This document shows, one piece after another, positions 1-12,400 of a stretch of DNA of 64,000 nucleotides. The stretch spans positions 327,501 to 391,500 of the forward strand of contig CAJQUW010006363.1 in NCBI GenBank assembly GCA_907163375.1, given 5' to 3'. Position 1 is the first letter of the stretch. The number at the start of each line of letters is the position of its first letter. A program made the translations under genes and the position numbers. This DNA is from Prostheceraeus crozeri (taxonomy: Eukaryota; Platyhelminthes; Polycladida; Euryleptidae). The notes beneath the pieces were generated by a model. It had not been told where the DNA came from and searched no databases. It saw only the letters and a list, made by a program, of their open reading frames with translations.

Positions 1-377
1 GTAAGTTGAGACATGTAGTTTACCGATACACTTGTCCCATTTGCAAGGAAACGTATATTGGTAGGACTAGCAGACAATTAATAACGAGACATAAGGAGCA
101 TAGCAAGTCTATTGACATGAAGAACAACATTAGCGCTCTTTCGGAGTACCTAACTAAATGCCATCATGATACCCCCAATAAAAGCATAGATTTGTTCAAT
201 ATTCAACTCCTTGAAAAATGTCATGATACTAAAAGTACAGCGATATCAGAAGCGTTACTCATTTCCAAATTTAATCCATCCATCAATAGGAAACATGAGA
301 TGATTCAACATACCGTACAATTCACTACAGACTGGAGTTCTGTCTCCCAATTTATGAATGGCTCCGTGACGAGGTAA
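1..377 (+). pseudogene. Penelope-like element, 3' fragment with GIY-YIG endonuclease domain
   Basis: The reading frame from the left edge to a stop at 375-377 is a GIY-YIG nuclease domain of the kind found at the C-terminus of Penelope-like retroelements. Visible hallmarks are VYRYTCPIC, then ETYIGRTSRQL and RHKEH, then a Glu in ISEALLISKF and the Asn of FNPSINR. In these elements the domain nicks target DNA next to the reverse transcriptase. The RT portion would lie to the left of the window, so whether the element is intact cannot be judged. The C-terminal tail after FNPSIN (about 30 residues) is not recognised. The frame is open and uninterrupted as far as it can be seen. Confidence 0.75.
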
Positions 378-2529
378 GGAAGTTTCCCTTTTCATATGAC
401 GTAACTTTTCACGAGACTTCTTGTGAACAATTTTCTCTTCCTTGTACATTCTACATCTGTCCGTCGAAGGCGTTGGACGCCGAGAATTTAGGCAAATAAA
501 GCTGGTTAAAATAAAGATTTTTTTATATCTACGGAGGGCTTCCGCTAACCTGATATTTAACTGGATTATGAATCTGCCCTGTCGACTGATTAACTGTGTG
601 CTTATACTTCACATGTTCATCAACACGGAGAATTTGTATCACTTGCATAATAAAACTTAATGACTTTCAAGCTAGCAAACTCCAAAATAGGCTATACATT
701 ATTTCTGCTCCAGATCTTCCACGTTGCTTGAAATTATACCCCTGTGAAGCAAGATTCACGTTATCTCAAACGGTGTCTGTGTGATAATAAAAATACTAAT
801 AAAACTATATGATCGAGCCACTGCGGTGGCAAACAAAGACTATGTAATATTCAAAGACTGAAAACTCTCCTATCTCTGTATGTTAAGCTTTTGGAAACAA
901 CTTATTTGTCCTCAACGAAGATATCGAATAATTTTAATACATTAGAAGATGAGCTACCATGGATATTTTTGTACTCATCATAGATATATACCGTTTCCAA
1001 ATTTTCTACGAGTTTACAGTCTCTCTATCTTCCACTGTCTTTGGTGCAAATGCTCAAAAATCCACGGACGGGACTCGTTGCTAAGATCGGTTTAATCGAA
1101 GTAATGATGAAATCAAGAGTTTTAGAATAATTCCATTGATGTGTCCATGCTTCGCCTGTGGTAGCAAACGCAAGAATTATATCACAAAAATTCAAAATTT
1201 TCCATTTTTCAAGATTGTTTTATTCGAAAAATGATGAAATCAAGAGTTTGATTAGATCCCATATTGGTGTATACGTACGCCTCGGCTGTGGAAGCCTCAC
1301 AAAAAATCAAAAGCTCTCAAAGTTTTCCAATATTTTCCACAGAATTCCGGAAAATTTTCATCACATTTCCCAAGTAGGCGATCGCAAATGAGCTCAATTC
1401 GATGGACCGCAAAATCGATGTTGCGGATGAATCCTGCAAGACATATGGGTTCCACACAAATCAATTTTAATCGAATAGTTCGAACAGACTTTGTTAGTCG
1501 CATAGCGTTTTGCTCGTTTTGCTACTCTACGGCTTTTGTTTCTTGATTATATAGGAGGAACGTCGTGGTCAAAGAAATGACCCTGTGGGTACGAATCTTG
1601 CGAAAAACTGGCGAATGTCAGCTGCAGAATATCATGCTAAAGTTCAGTCATATTTGCGGGATATTCGCTGGCGAAGTTCGCCGGCGACAATTCGCGCTCT
1701 ATATGGCCCCCTTTTACTTTTGACTTTCTCTCTTATTTTCTTTAGTAATCCGCCTCTACAGCCGCGGCCTCTTCTCCCTCACCTCCTCGCTAACCCCCAC
1801 ACATGGCCAATCTATCTAAGAAATAAGTGCAGACTATCATTCTTTGATAATGAGAAGAATATAGAGAATCCGCTTATATCAATTTTCATGACATCTCTTG
1901 ACATTCAATAATTTACAACAATGACAAATATTTGAATAATATCATAGTATTTACTGCGACATTTATGGAAGATAAATACTTTTTTTAGTTTAAGCCTTCG
2001 TGAATTAAAAAAGATCCCTTTTTATCAGATCAGACTGAGAATACAATACATTTTCATGTGAAGGTAATATACGAACATTACTACTTACCACTAATTATAG
2101 TTGCTACAATATCCACGATTTCGCCGGTGGGCGAAAAATCGCTCGCATTAGTAAACAAATATCTACCAACTAATTATACAACTTTTTCGCCACCTGTCCT
2201 TTTTTAATTTTACACATGTTTTTGGAGAAATGATGACCATTTTCACATGCGGAGATAGTTTTTACACGAAAATGAACATTTAAAAAAATTATCCACAAAA
2301 TCGCTACCTCACCAGATAATCTGTTGATATTAGCAAGATGCGTTCCCACAGGGGAGAGGAAAATTAACCACTTTCTTTCTAAAATGCTGGTGTCATAAAA
2401 ATCGCATTCGGCCAACACTCCGAAAGGGTGCATTACACTCCTGAGGGGTGTAAGGCACCTTAGTTTTCTAACAAAGACAATTCGTAAGCCATAATTGCTC
2501 CCCTTCAGCTAGCTGTGTATATATGTATA
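378..2529. other. No gene recognised; repeat-rich flank
   Basis: Several short open frames occur, but none resembles a known protein. The first ~150 bases may be the 3' tail of the Penelope-like element. A degenerate tandem duplication lies at 1094-1312 (separate entry). Around 1615-1700 and 2115-2150 there are GGCGAA/TTCGCC-rich patches that may be ends of an old DNA transposon; this was not resolved. Confidence 0.4.
1094..1312. repeat. Degenerate two-copy tandem repeat
   Basis: Two head-to-tail copies, about 1094-1200 and 1221-1312, share ATGATGAAATCAAGAGTTT, a TTGxTGT segment, a CGCCT/CGGCTGTGGxAGC segment and an A-rich CACAAAAAxTCAAAA end. Copies differ by many substitutions and small gaps. 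The origin is unknown. Confidence 0.55.
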
Positions 2530-3328
2530 TATGGAGTATATATGTTAGGTAGAGTGCATGGTAACTTCGAATTTATTAAATCCCCAATGTGTTTACACTT
2601 TCGATTTTATTAAATGAACTGAAGGGAGATACAGGTGATGTTGTCACCAAATGTGAGGATAATCAAATTTTTGCAGTTTTGCAGATACGGAATTGAATGA
2701 TCATGATTGCAATGCAGAAGGAATGATGGTATTCTCATGACAGCCTTGGAGGTTTACTAATGTTTGCTAGATTAGCAATTCGATGGGTTCCTCTTTCTTT
2801 CATTCTCAACCTCAAGAGTATTTTCTTAAGCGTGATCATATCACAGGCAACCTGCCACTAAAATAGCATAATCAAAGACAATGACTTCATTCAACATTGT
2901 TTAACTTTGAAAGATGTATGGGTCCACATCAAGGTTCACAAAATCATGACGATGAAAATTGAAATAAAACTTAAAATTTCAGCCAAGAAAGCACGAATAA
3001 TATCTCGACTTTTTCATGAAGACTTTCATTATAATACAATTGATGAAATTCCCTTGATAATCAGCTTGATTTCCGCTTAGTTAGGACGTTTATTATCAAA
3101 TATTGATTCCTTTTTATATCCAACTTGCTTCATACAACTTATATGGGAGAGTCATGTCGGTATAGTACACAAATTGGCAAATTTTGACTTTTTTCAAAAG
3201 TGCTCAAATAACTTTTTGGACCAAGGGAACGTGATCTTCACAAAAGACTGAATTTTTCGATGTAAAAATGTTCAGTATACAGATACTTTTTTGAGTCGAC
3301 TGCAGTGCCTATATATCCCTACTCTATG
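2530..3328. mobile_element. Non-autonomous TIR element, CATAGAGTA family, copy A
   Basis: About 800 bp with no coding capacity. It is collinear with 58234-59054 and, over its right part, with 51938-52270. The left end reads as a decayed CATAGAGTAAGTATATTAGG repeat and the right end is ATCCCTACTCTATG. No target duplication is visible at this copy, in contrast to the 58234 copy. Shared internal landmarks include TTAAATGAACT, GTGATCATxTCACA and the TACAGATACTTTTTTGAGTC run just inside the right end. Confidence 0.7.
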
Positions 3329-3906
3329 GCCAAAATACCGGGTGAATAAAATAAAAGATTAAGAATATAATAGTTAGTGACACATATTGCAGTTTGGCCA
3401 TCATTTCATCATTGTAATCAATTATCCTGCTAAAACGAGCTTCATTGGCCATTTTCTTTACGTCAAATGTCACTTATATTGGCAAAAAGAAAATGATTTT
3501 TAGCATGAAAATAATGGCACTTTCCACGAACTCTCGACTAGAAAACATCATGAAATTTTCAAGGTCTATTGCAATATCTCAGCCGAATGTTGTTATACGT
3601 GCCTGATCGCCCCACTGAGATGAGACACCAGAATTTCAATTCTTTTAGTTCCTATCCAACAAAATTAGAGTAACAAACTAGAATGCGCAAAATCTGTTGC
3701 TTTGCATTCAGTTAGAAGTGGTGTCATTTTATTGCTAAAAGTCGTTATCTCTTTGACAATTAAATGCGATTTGACACATAGAAAAGGGACATTCTACTTT
3801 TTCATGATTTTGTTTTTTCAAATAATAGATATCATCTTTACATTAGCCCTCCTTTTTGAAATTGTATCGATTTTGGTTGCGATCAGACCGCGTGTGTCAA
3901 TTTATA
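3329..3906. other. 5' flank of EIF3F
   Basis: No other gene is seen here. The stretch must contain the EIF3F promoter and 5' UTR unless a further upstream non-coding exon exists. The open frame 3702-3971 is not similar to anything recognised and overlaps the true EIF3F start in another frame. No TATA box or initiator could be assigned with confidence. Confidence 0.4.
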
Positions 3907-4015
3907 ATGCAAAGTCTCATATCCGTAAAAATACACCCAGTTGTGATATTTCAGGTACTGGATTCTTATGAAAGGCGGAACGAAGCTACAAATCGTGTCA
4001 TTGGTCATTTGTTAG
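3907..4015 (+). CDS. EIF3F: EIF3F coding exon 1
   Basis: Encodes residues 1-36 plus the first base of codon 37. It starts the MPN domain with ISVKIHPVV and DSYERRN. The donor is TTAG|GTAAGTG. The split Gly codon (G + GT) is completed by exon 2 to give LLGTVDK, the conserved reading of this family. Confidence 0.92.
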
Positions 4016-7000
4016 GTAAGTGTATGCTGCAAGAAACGCCCCGAACAGTGGCGTCGCGTTCTCCCAGACCATAGCCCTTCGTTTGGTATTGGAATACTAC
4101 ATCTATACCAGATATTTTTTTTGCTACAACATCAAGTTTCATAAAAAGATGAATTTTTGATAACAATTTCCCGAACATTTTATAAAGCCACGTGAATGTG
4201 CACATGAGAAGTGATGGTTCATGTCGCTATATCCCCTCTGTCCGGAGCACATTTTCTCGAGAAAATATGTAATGCCAACAGTTTCTTGTGTTTCGTGCGG
4301 CTGGTGAGCCGCTCACATAATTGAAAATTTGAAGCATTAAAATGTCTTGTGTATTACTTCTTTCCCTGAGTACTTTCAAATTATATATCAGGTGTTGGCC
4401 TACCTTGCTTGACGACTGTCATCTTCTCAGTATATTCTCTTCGGACGAAGGCGTGGTATGATCACATCTCCAGTAATAAACATAGCGTCACATTAGTCAC
4501 GTAAAAACATCATGGAATACTACCCAATGTGCATGTTAGAGTCAGATGCATTCAGTGGAGAACGTTCATCTTGTCTGAACGTCAGCCATCTGCTACTGTC
4601 GACATACTGGCCTCTCCGACTTAAAACGAAACCAGGAACAAATGGGTTGTGCTTCCCTTAGTGTTTTTGGGTACCGCGCCTCTATCAAGAATTGCGCAGA
4701 ATTTCATTGCAAAAATTGGAGAAGGCAAAGCATTATGTCTATTGGGAAAGCCAGTATTGGCGCGGGCGCGTGCGATTACTGCCTTACACGCGCACAACTC
4801 TCATTCGCTCTGTCTGAGCATCAATGCTCCGTCTGAACACACGACAAGCTTGTGTGGCTAATTGTTCGAAGAAAACAACTGTGATTCGAGCACGTGCTGC
4901 AGAACTGTTCACTCTAAGGTTGAGCGTCTGATTTTGAGACGTAAATCTGTGGACAGCTTTCACGAGAAGCTATCGAATTTAAACGAAATCTAATGAATGA
5001 CACACTTTTCATTTTTATATATGTTGGCAAATTATTTTTGAGTATGCGCCGAAGGCCTCGAGGGCACGGAGAAGACGCCACTGGCCCCGAAGAATTCACT
5101 GCCGGCGTAACAACACTTTTGACAATTTTAATGCATCATGTCATCACTATCCTGTTCAGTGCTTTTGTCTAAAATCCTATTCAGACATTTTACCCAGTTT
5201 CAAAAAAATGCATGTAAATGCAGATATATATATAAATAAATAAATTATCAAATCTCAAAATATTGAAAACTTTTAACTGGCACGAGCGCTTTTTATTACT
5301 CTTCAGGTGCATTTAATAGTGTAACAGATGACATAAGATGGTAAATGTTCAATATTTAAAATGTGCATATAGGTCAAAGATATCAGAGTTGGTTTAGCTT
5401 GGGAGAAAAGACGTCGATGAAATATCTTTCCTTGCATTTGCGTGCTATGGGATCATTTTTGTGCATTTTATAGAATGGAGGGATTGTAAATTTCTTTCGT
5501 CCACAGATATCAATATGTTAACTGAGTTTGAGTTGTCTATAATTTGGTTGGTTAATTTGTTGTTTATGAATTCGAGTACGTTCTCTTATTGTTTCCAGTT
5601 TCACCGATGTAATAATTTAAGCATCCACCGCAAGTCATAACGTAAATTACGTTTTGTGTTGAGCATGTCATGTTGTATTTAATTTTGAATAATGTTCCAT
5701 TGAAATTGTAGTCTGAAGCTTCCTTTATAAAGTCACAAGTCCCACATCTAGGATCTTGGCACTTTTTAACGGAGTATTTTTGTTGTGTTTCATTGAATTT
5801 TGATTTGCAAAGAATTCGTTGAAGATTGTTTGGTTGTCTTTGGCTATTAATGAAGGTTTTGTCGATAAAAATGTTTTGCAGTGCTCCGATTCATTCCCGA
5901 ATTCCCGAAAATATGGACCCGAAATTCCTGAAAATTTCCATTATGCAGTATCTCTAACAAATATGATTTTCGGCATTGGGTCCTGTTGAAGTTAAACATC
6001 TTCAATAAATATCAACGTTCCCGAGTAATCATACGAGCGTATGATAGAAATTTATCTAAAATATCAATTTCAAACCTCTCGACTCCTTTATTAATCCTCA
6101 TTCTTTTGTTCCATGAATTTTTCGGAAAAAATATAGTTAATTCTATTAAACAACGACGTACATGTAATATAGGCGCATTTTGTTGGACTTGTATAAACGG
6201 TACTATAATCATTTCGACTTGTCGCTCAACTCTTTCTTTACCACCTACCTTTCATCTCAAATTACTCGAGGTCAATCACGTAACAGCTGTCAGATTGTGC
6301 CAGTCTTAAAAGTTAATTCGAACTATCTCAGTGGATTGTTTTTCTTTCGCGTCATTAAAATATGGAATTCATTGAACGATTCAATAGTGAAAGCTCCAAC
6401 CTTCATGATGTTCAAGAAAAGACTCAAATCAGTTGATCTAAGTGAATTTTGCTCATCCTGTGACTGCTGATATGTGATTTCGTATAAAATTATTTGACAA
6501 GTGCATTTTATACGTGATGGTAAATTTTATTTAGATACATTCCTGCATTCCATATAGAAGATGATTCTCATTATAATGAAGATCAGTAAGAGTCTCAATC
6601 TCATTGATCCGAGTGAATTTGCATTTATTGTGACCATGATCATTAAAGTGTAAATTTTGTATCGATGATTTTGTTACATTCATTTCTGTATTAGATGTCA
6701 AGCATTTACGTTCTTTTGCTCCATTGTAAGGACTCCCATCCAGTGAACTCTTATCATGTCGTGATCATCACTTTTCAAATTTGTAAATATAGGCCCTATA
6801 GATCTCACGCATTTTGTATATGGTATATGATGTATATTAGTCCCGCAGCCCAGACGGATGAACTCCAACGAAAGATGTCCAAAGGATCATGTCCATAGGA
6901 CGTTCGTATATGGTTAGTAATACTTGAATCTGGACGTCTGCCGAGTTCTAGTGGGGGCACCTACGTGTCAGGCCCCTTGAAAGACTCCCTTAAAAGGGCC

Positions 7001-9354
7001 AGTACTCCAACATTGGATGTCCCGGCTCAAACCAAGACATTTTGAGGACAGAAGTACTGAGTATTAGAAGATAGGCCTACCTATGACAGACATTTTAGTG
7101 GGTGGGTGTCCTCAAACAGACACTTTAACAAATGACCCCTAAAACAGACCCTTGTATAATTTGTATATTTCATTCATAAAATACCAACTTAAATTTTCTA
7201 AATATCTAAAAAAATTTCTTCATTCAAAATACAATGGTTGATTGCAATCTTCAATATTTCTGCTAATTTTTAATAGATAGATGGTAATGAAGGCTACATA
7301 TGGTGTCTTCGCACATGTGGTGTCTTGCCTGACGATGACCGGCTGGGCCGGTTGAAAGGCCTTGCCTAATAGAAATTAGCATTTAGCCAATACCTGGTTT
7401 TGTGGCCTCTCTCAATGGATAGTATTCACTATGGCCCACTATTTTCTGAATGGTATCTTACTGTGACAAGAAAAGAGTTATTGAGAAAAAATATTTTTCT
7501 GAAGAAAAAGTTACGGACAAAAGTGCAACATCAATCGTCGTTCTCACTGTCGCTATCACTATCACTTTCGTCGGTCCATTCTTCCTCAAACTTCTCGTCA
7601 ACCGTCTGGTTCAGGTCAGTGATTTCCTCACGAACATCTTTACTGAGGTATGTAGGTAAATTTTCCCCTTCAAACCAATCCGGAACCCAGTATCTCTCAT
7701 CTTCAATTTTCCATCCGTAGTTTGATGGGTTCAAGTCATCGTTCGGTTTGCGATCCGTTGCACGACTCCAGATTTTATTAACATAATGTGCGCGCTTGAT
7801 TTTGTTTCGAAGTGTCTTTGAGCAAGGTGGTAACAAGGCATAATTGATTCTTTTGATATTTCTGAGGGGATCAGTTTCGCTGACTCTTAAAATTTGTAAA
7901 TATGTGGGTCTCATATAATTTGCTTATCATGTGCATGTACATCATGATCACTCGGTAAATTTGTAAATATATATCTCATGTATTTTTTATTGATGCTAAA
8001 CTTTGCGTATGCATATGTTGCACGTGTTATCAACGCTTACTTGTAAGTGCCCTTGTGGCCATAGCTTTGCGTTTTCTGTATATTTCAGAATAAACACCTA
8101 TGACTTATGTACTTCCCAATCCCATGGTCTCGTGAATCGAAGAAGGCTACCGAAGTGAACCTTCGAGCGAATCGACCATTGAGTTCTGGTCAACAATGGA
8201 AAAAATCAAAAGTTGCCTATGCTCTGCAGACTGGTGAAAACCGTCATCGTTGTCCCACATGGGAACAGTGAAATTGAAAGGCAGTTCAGTGTCCTGTCTG
8301 ACGTTGTGACAAAGAAGCGATCTTGCCTCTCGCCGGACACTATACAGGCACTGGTCGTCAGTAAGTCGATACTTTTGGCTAGTGGTTGGACAAATTCCAC
8401 TGTTCCAATCAATGAAAGCCTTCTGAGTGTCTGCTCTGCTGCACATCAGCACTACAGGAAGAGAAAAAGGGATGAAGCCAAAGCGAACGAGGATATCAAA
8501 AGGAAAAACATGGAGGCACAAATTATTGGAGATTTTCCAATTTTCGGAAGTCAAATGACTCACTCATGAATATTGAAAGTTCTGCCATTGAAACGGATCG
8601 GCAATTTCAAGAACTTATTTCCGAAAAAGGGAAACCTGCTGAGTTTATTACGACGGCAACAACAAAAGTGAAAGATTCGGAAGAAAAATTGAAATTTCTA
8701 TTAGAGAAGAAAAAGACTCTATTGAAACAAAAAGAAAAAAAGATGGTGTCTTTGATGGACCAATTTGTTGTCAAAGAGGTTTGAGGTCATGGTTTGACTG
8801 AAGAAGTTCTGATCTATCAATATTTGTTGCTTTTTCTATGGCATCGATAATTAACTTTTCAGGATAATCTTGTTGTTGTAAGAAATGTTTCAATTCGTGT
8901 AGTCGTTTGTCACGTGTTGAGTTTTCACTAACTATTGTGCATATTCTTCTTGCTAGATTATGTGGTACTGCACCCTTTACATTTCTTGGGTGAGATGATT
9001 GAAAGTGTAGATACTGATGTGTGTCTGTTGGTTTATAGTATAGATCAGTCTCTATTTCTGTCTCAATACCGAATATTGAGTTGATCCATTATTGTTGATA
9101 GTTATATATAATATATATATATATATATATAATTTCGAGGAATTGAATCAATTTCCGTCAAAGTGCTCAACTGTGAAAGGAGCAACGTATACCCAAAGTT
9201 AGGAGGAAAAACTCAGAACTCGGTACTCAGAGTTTCATGTTAACACAATCATCAGCCAAAAAATTTTTGGCCATATTTTTTGGCTGATGATTGTGTTAAC
9301 ATGAAACTCTGAGTACCGAGTTCTGAGTTTTTCCTCCTAACTTTGGGTATATAC

Positions 9355-9415
<61 letters not shown>

Positions 9416-12400
9416 GTAAATATACAAACTATTATAGAGATTCAATGACCTTGACAGGATAGAATAGACATAGATAAGAAATTGCTGTATCATCTGAGAA
9501 AAATGACCATTCTGAAAGTGAACCCATCACATGGAAATATAGAATTAATTATTATGTTTAAATAAAAAAAAATTATCTACTGTTTTGGTTGATCTCAGGC
9601 CTGAGTTGGGAAGTAAAATGTTTCTCTGAAATTATGAGCTTGATTGATGTCTTGCAAAAGCATCAGCGTTGAGCACTTGCTTTTGTGTTCTATAAATCTT
9701 TGTCACAATGTTCGGTGATGATTTAGTAATACACTATTTCTAGCCAATCTTGCGCATGATCTTGCATACAATGTTTTTGGCATGATTGTGCCCCACATTT
9801 CAAAAAGGGTCCACACAAAAGCTGTTCATTCAGTCAACTGTGCTGAAAGAGATGATGGTGTAATAAAAGTTAGGCGAACATTCACATTCAGGAACGCGTA
9901 TATAGTTTGGTTTCATATTTTGAAGTCGTGTAGATTGATCAAATAGTCATTAATTGTTTTGTATCTTCAGCTACGTATTAATGCACTCGACGAATTAGGA
10001 CATTCATGCATACTAAAACGTGAGCGAATAACATTGAAAGAACCTACCCTCTTTTAAGGAGTTATGATCGGAACAATTGCGGTGAACACGTGAACTTTCG
10101 GATTTTGAAAGTTTCACTTTACGCAGCAAAATTGCATGACAGTGCCAAAGTAATTAATGACCACTGATAATGTTTTACTATAAAATAGAGATGTTGTTGT
10201 TTAGAAATGACACCATTTTCTAGAAAGGGGATTTTCTTATATGCTGACAATTCAATAGTGAAGAATTTGCTCATTGATCTCATTTTCCAGTGGAAGAATT
10301 TCACTGGGAGGCGATGCGCTCTCAATGAATAAATAGCCTATAGCCCATAATTTAATTATATCCAAAAATCTGATAAGAAGTTTCGCTTCAACAAAGTTAA
10401 TGTATTATATTGCTAAAAATAGGGACAACAGAGTCAGTTGCCAAACATAGTAATGCAAATATCATGTAGTAATGCAGATCATGCATCGATGATCTACATG
10501 AATGTGTGACACTTCTGTGTTGTAAAAAATAACGTTTGATGATTTCAAGGACATAGTCAAGACCTGTTAAAGCAGTGGTCAGCAACCTTCTGCCCGCGAT
10601 TCCTTCTGGGACGCCCCTCGGCTCTTTCAAAATTGCCTATTGCGACTCACGAAGTCTACAGCAGTTTGCTCACTATATCCCGGTACTTTTCCGTTTTCCG
10701 TCCTTTTCCATGTTGAACGGAATCAGATGGTTATCCTTCGGATATCGGGCTTCCACTTCTGCTGATCGTACATTTAGGTCCAGATTTTGGAGATAATCGG
10801 GCACGACCTCTGACCATGTTCTGTTGGTCTCTGTTAGGTCTTATGTCCATTGCCAGTGCCCGCAGCGCGACGCGAATTCGCGTTTTGACGCGAAAATGGA
10901 AAAATCATGACGCGAAACGCGATTTTTGGGGTATGACGCGATTTTTGTCTTCTCAGGATTCGCGTCATGCTCTTTGGGACAAAATTTACAATTTTCTTGT
11001 ATATGTGCTTGCTTGAGTGTTGACACAGCTCTAAAAGAGGAAATTTCACCTGCGGCGCTTTTAATAAACTTATATACACTCAAGGAAAAAATAAAGTACC
11101 CGGTGTAAAAAGTTATGTTAACAGTGACAAATTTATCATTTCAGTCATTTTTTTCTACTCGTTGGTGTGAAACATGAACTTTAGAAGTTAAATCAATAGT
11201 CAAACCATTAGGCCTCAACCACACAGCGAGCTTTTCCAAGCGTTTTGCAGCAAATACAAAGTCATCATTGCAGCATTTGTAGACTTCCATAATCCACGCA
11301 AAGCAAACTAGAGCGATTGATAGCTTGTGGACATGCGGTTACTCGAGACGCTTGGGACGCTCGTGTTTGCTTTGCTTTCAGTGTAGCTGAGGCCTAATGC
11401 TATGATTCCATTCATTGTTCTTTCATGCATACCGAGCTGTACTCTGTTCAATCCGCTAGCTACATACACCACAATCATTGACAGTATCGTAGCATTAGCA
11501 AATTAGTCATGGCGACACGTGGATGTGATTTGACTGAATTCCAGAGAGGTCAAATCTACGCCTTAAAGTTTCATGCGAATTTTTCAAGACCTAAAATTGC
11601 TGAGTGCCTCGAGATATCAGAGAACATAGTCAGAAAGTACCTACAGAGGCTATCAGCTGGTGGAGATGCTAAAGCAACCAATCGAGCTTCTTGTGGCCGT
11701 AGGAAAAGTACAACTGAAGAAGATGACGAGGAAATTTTAACTTTCTCTTCGAACCATCCTTTTTGCTCTGCCAGAGTAATTAAGCAAAACTTAAATCTAG
11801 AATGCACCAGAAGGACCGTAACAAATCGATTGCTGAGCGGTGGTTTCAAGGCATTTACACCAGCTAGAAAGACAGCCTTGACAGCAGATCATGAACATCG
11901 CAGATTGGAATGGGCTACAGAAAAGTCATCGTGGACTTTGACGAGGTGGAAGAAAGTGGTGTTTTCTGACGAATCGAAATTCTGCTTGGGTCAGTCACGA
12001 GTACAGTATGTCCGTCGATCGATAGGAGATCGGTACACGGATCGCTACGTCTGCCGTACTCCGAACAGATCTGTCGCGCATGTAATGGTGTGGGGTGCAT
12101 TCTCAAGTAATGGACATACGAGCCTGGTGAGAATTCAAGAGAGATTGGATGCCCAAAAGTACATCGACATCCTTGAAGGTAATCTTCTTCCAGTATGGAA
12201 TACAATCACTCAAGCAGGTGGCATCTTCCAGCAAGACAATGCACCGATACATTCGGCGAACCGGACAAAACTGTTCCTTCAACACAATGGAATCCCTACC
12301 TTAGACTGGCCTGCATTTAGTCCCGACATGAATCCCATCGAACACGTGTGGGCACAGATGGAACTGAAACTCCAAAGAGAATATGAGGACCCAGAAGACA

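Noticed and set aside
4642-4861. Two overlapping frames, with a similar but not matching frame near 51270-51485
   Set aside because: They fall inside the repeated non-coding hAT interior and the frame is not preserved between copies, so the similarity is DNA-level only.
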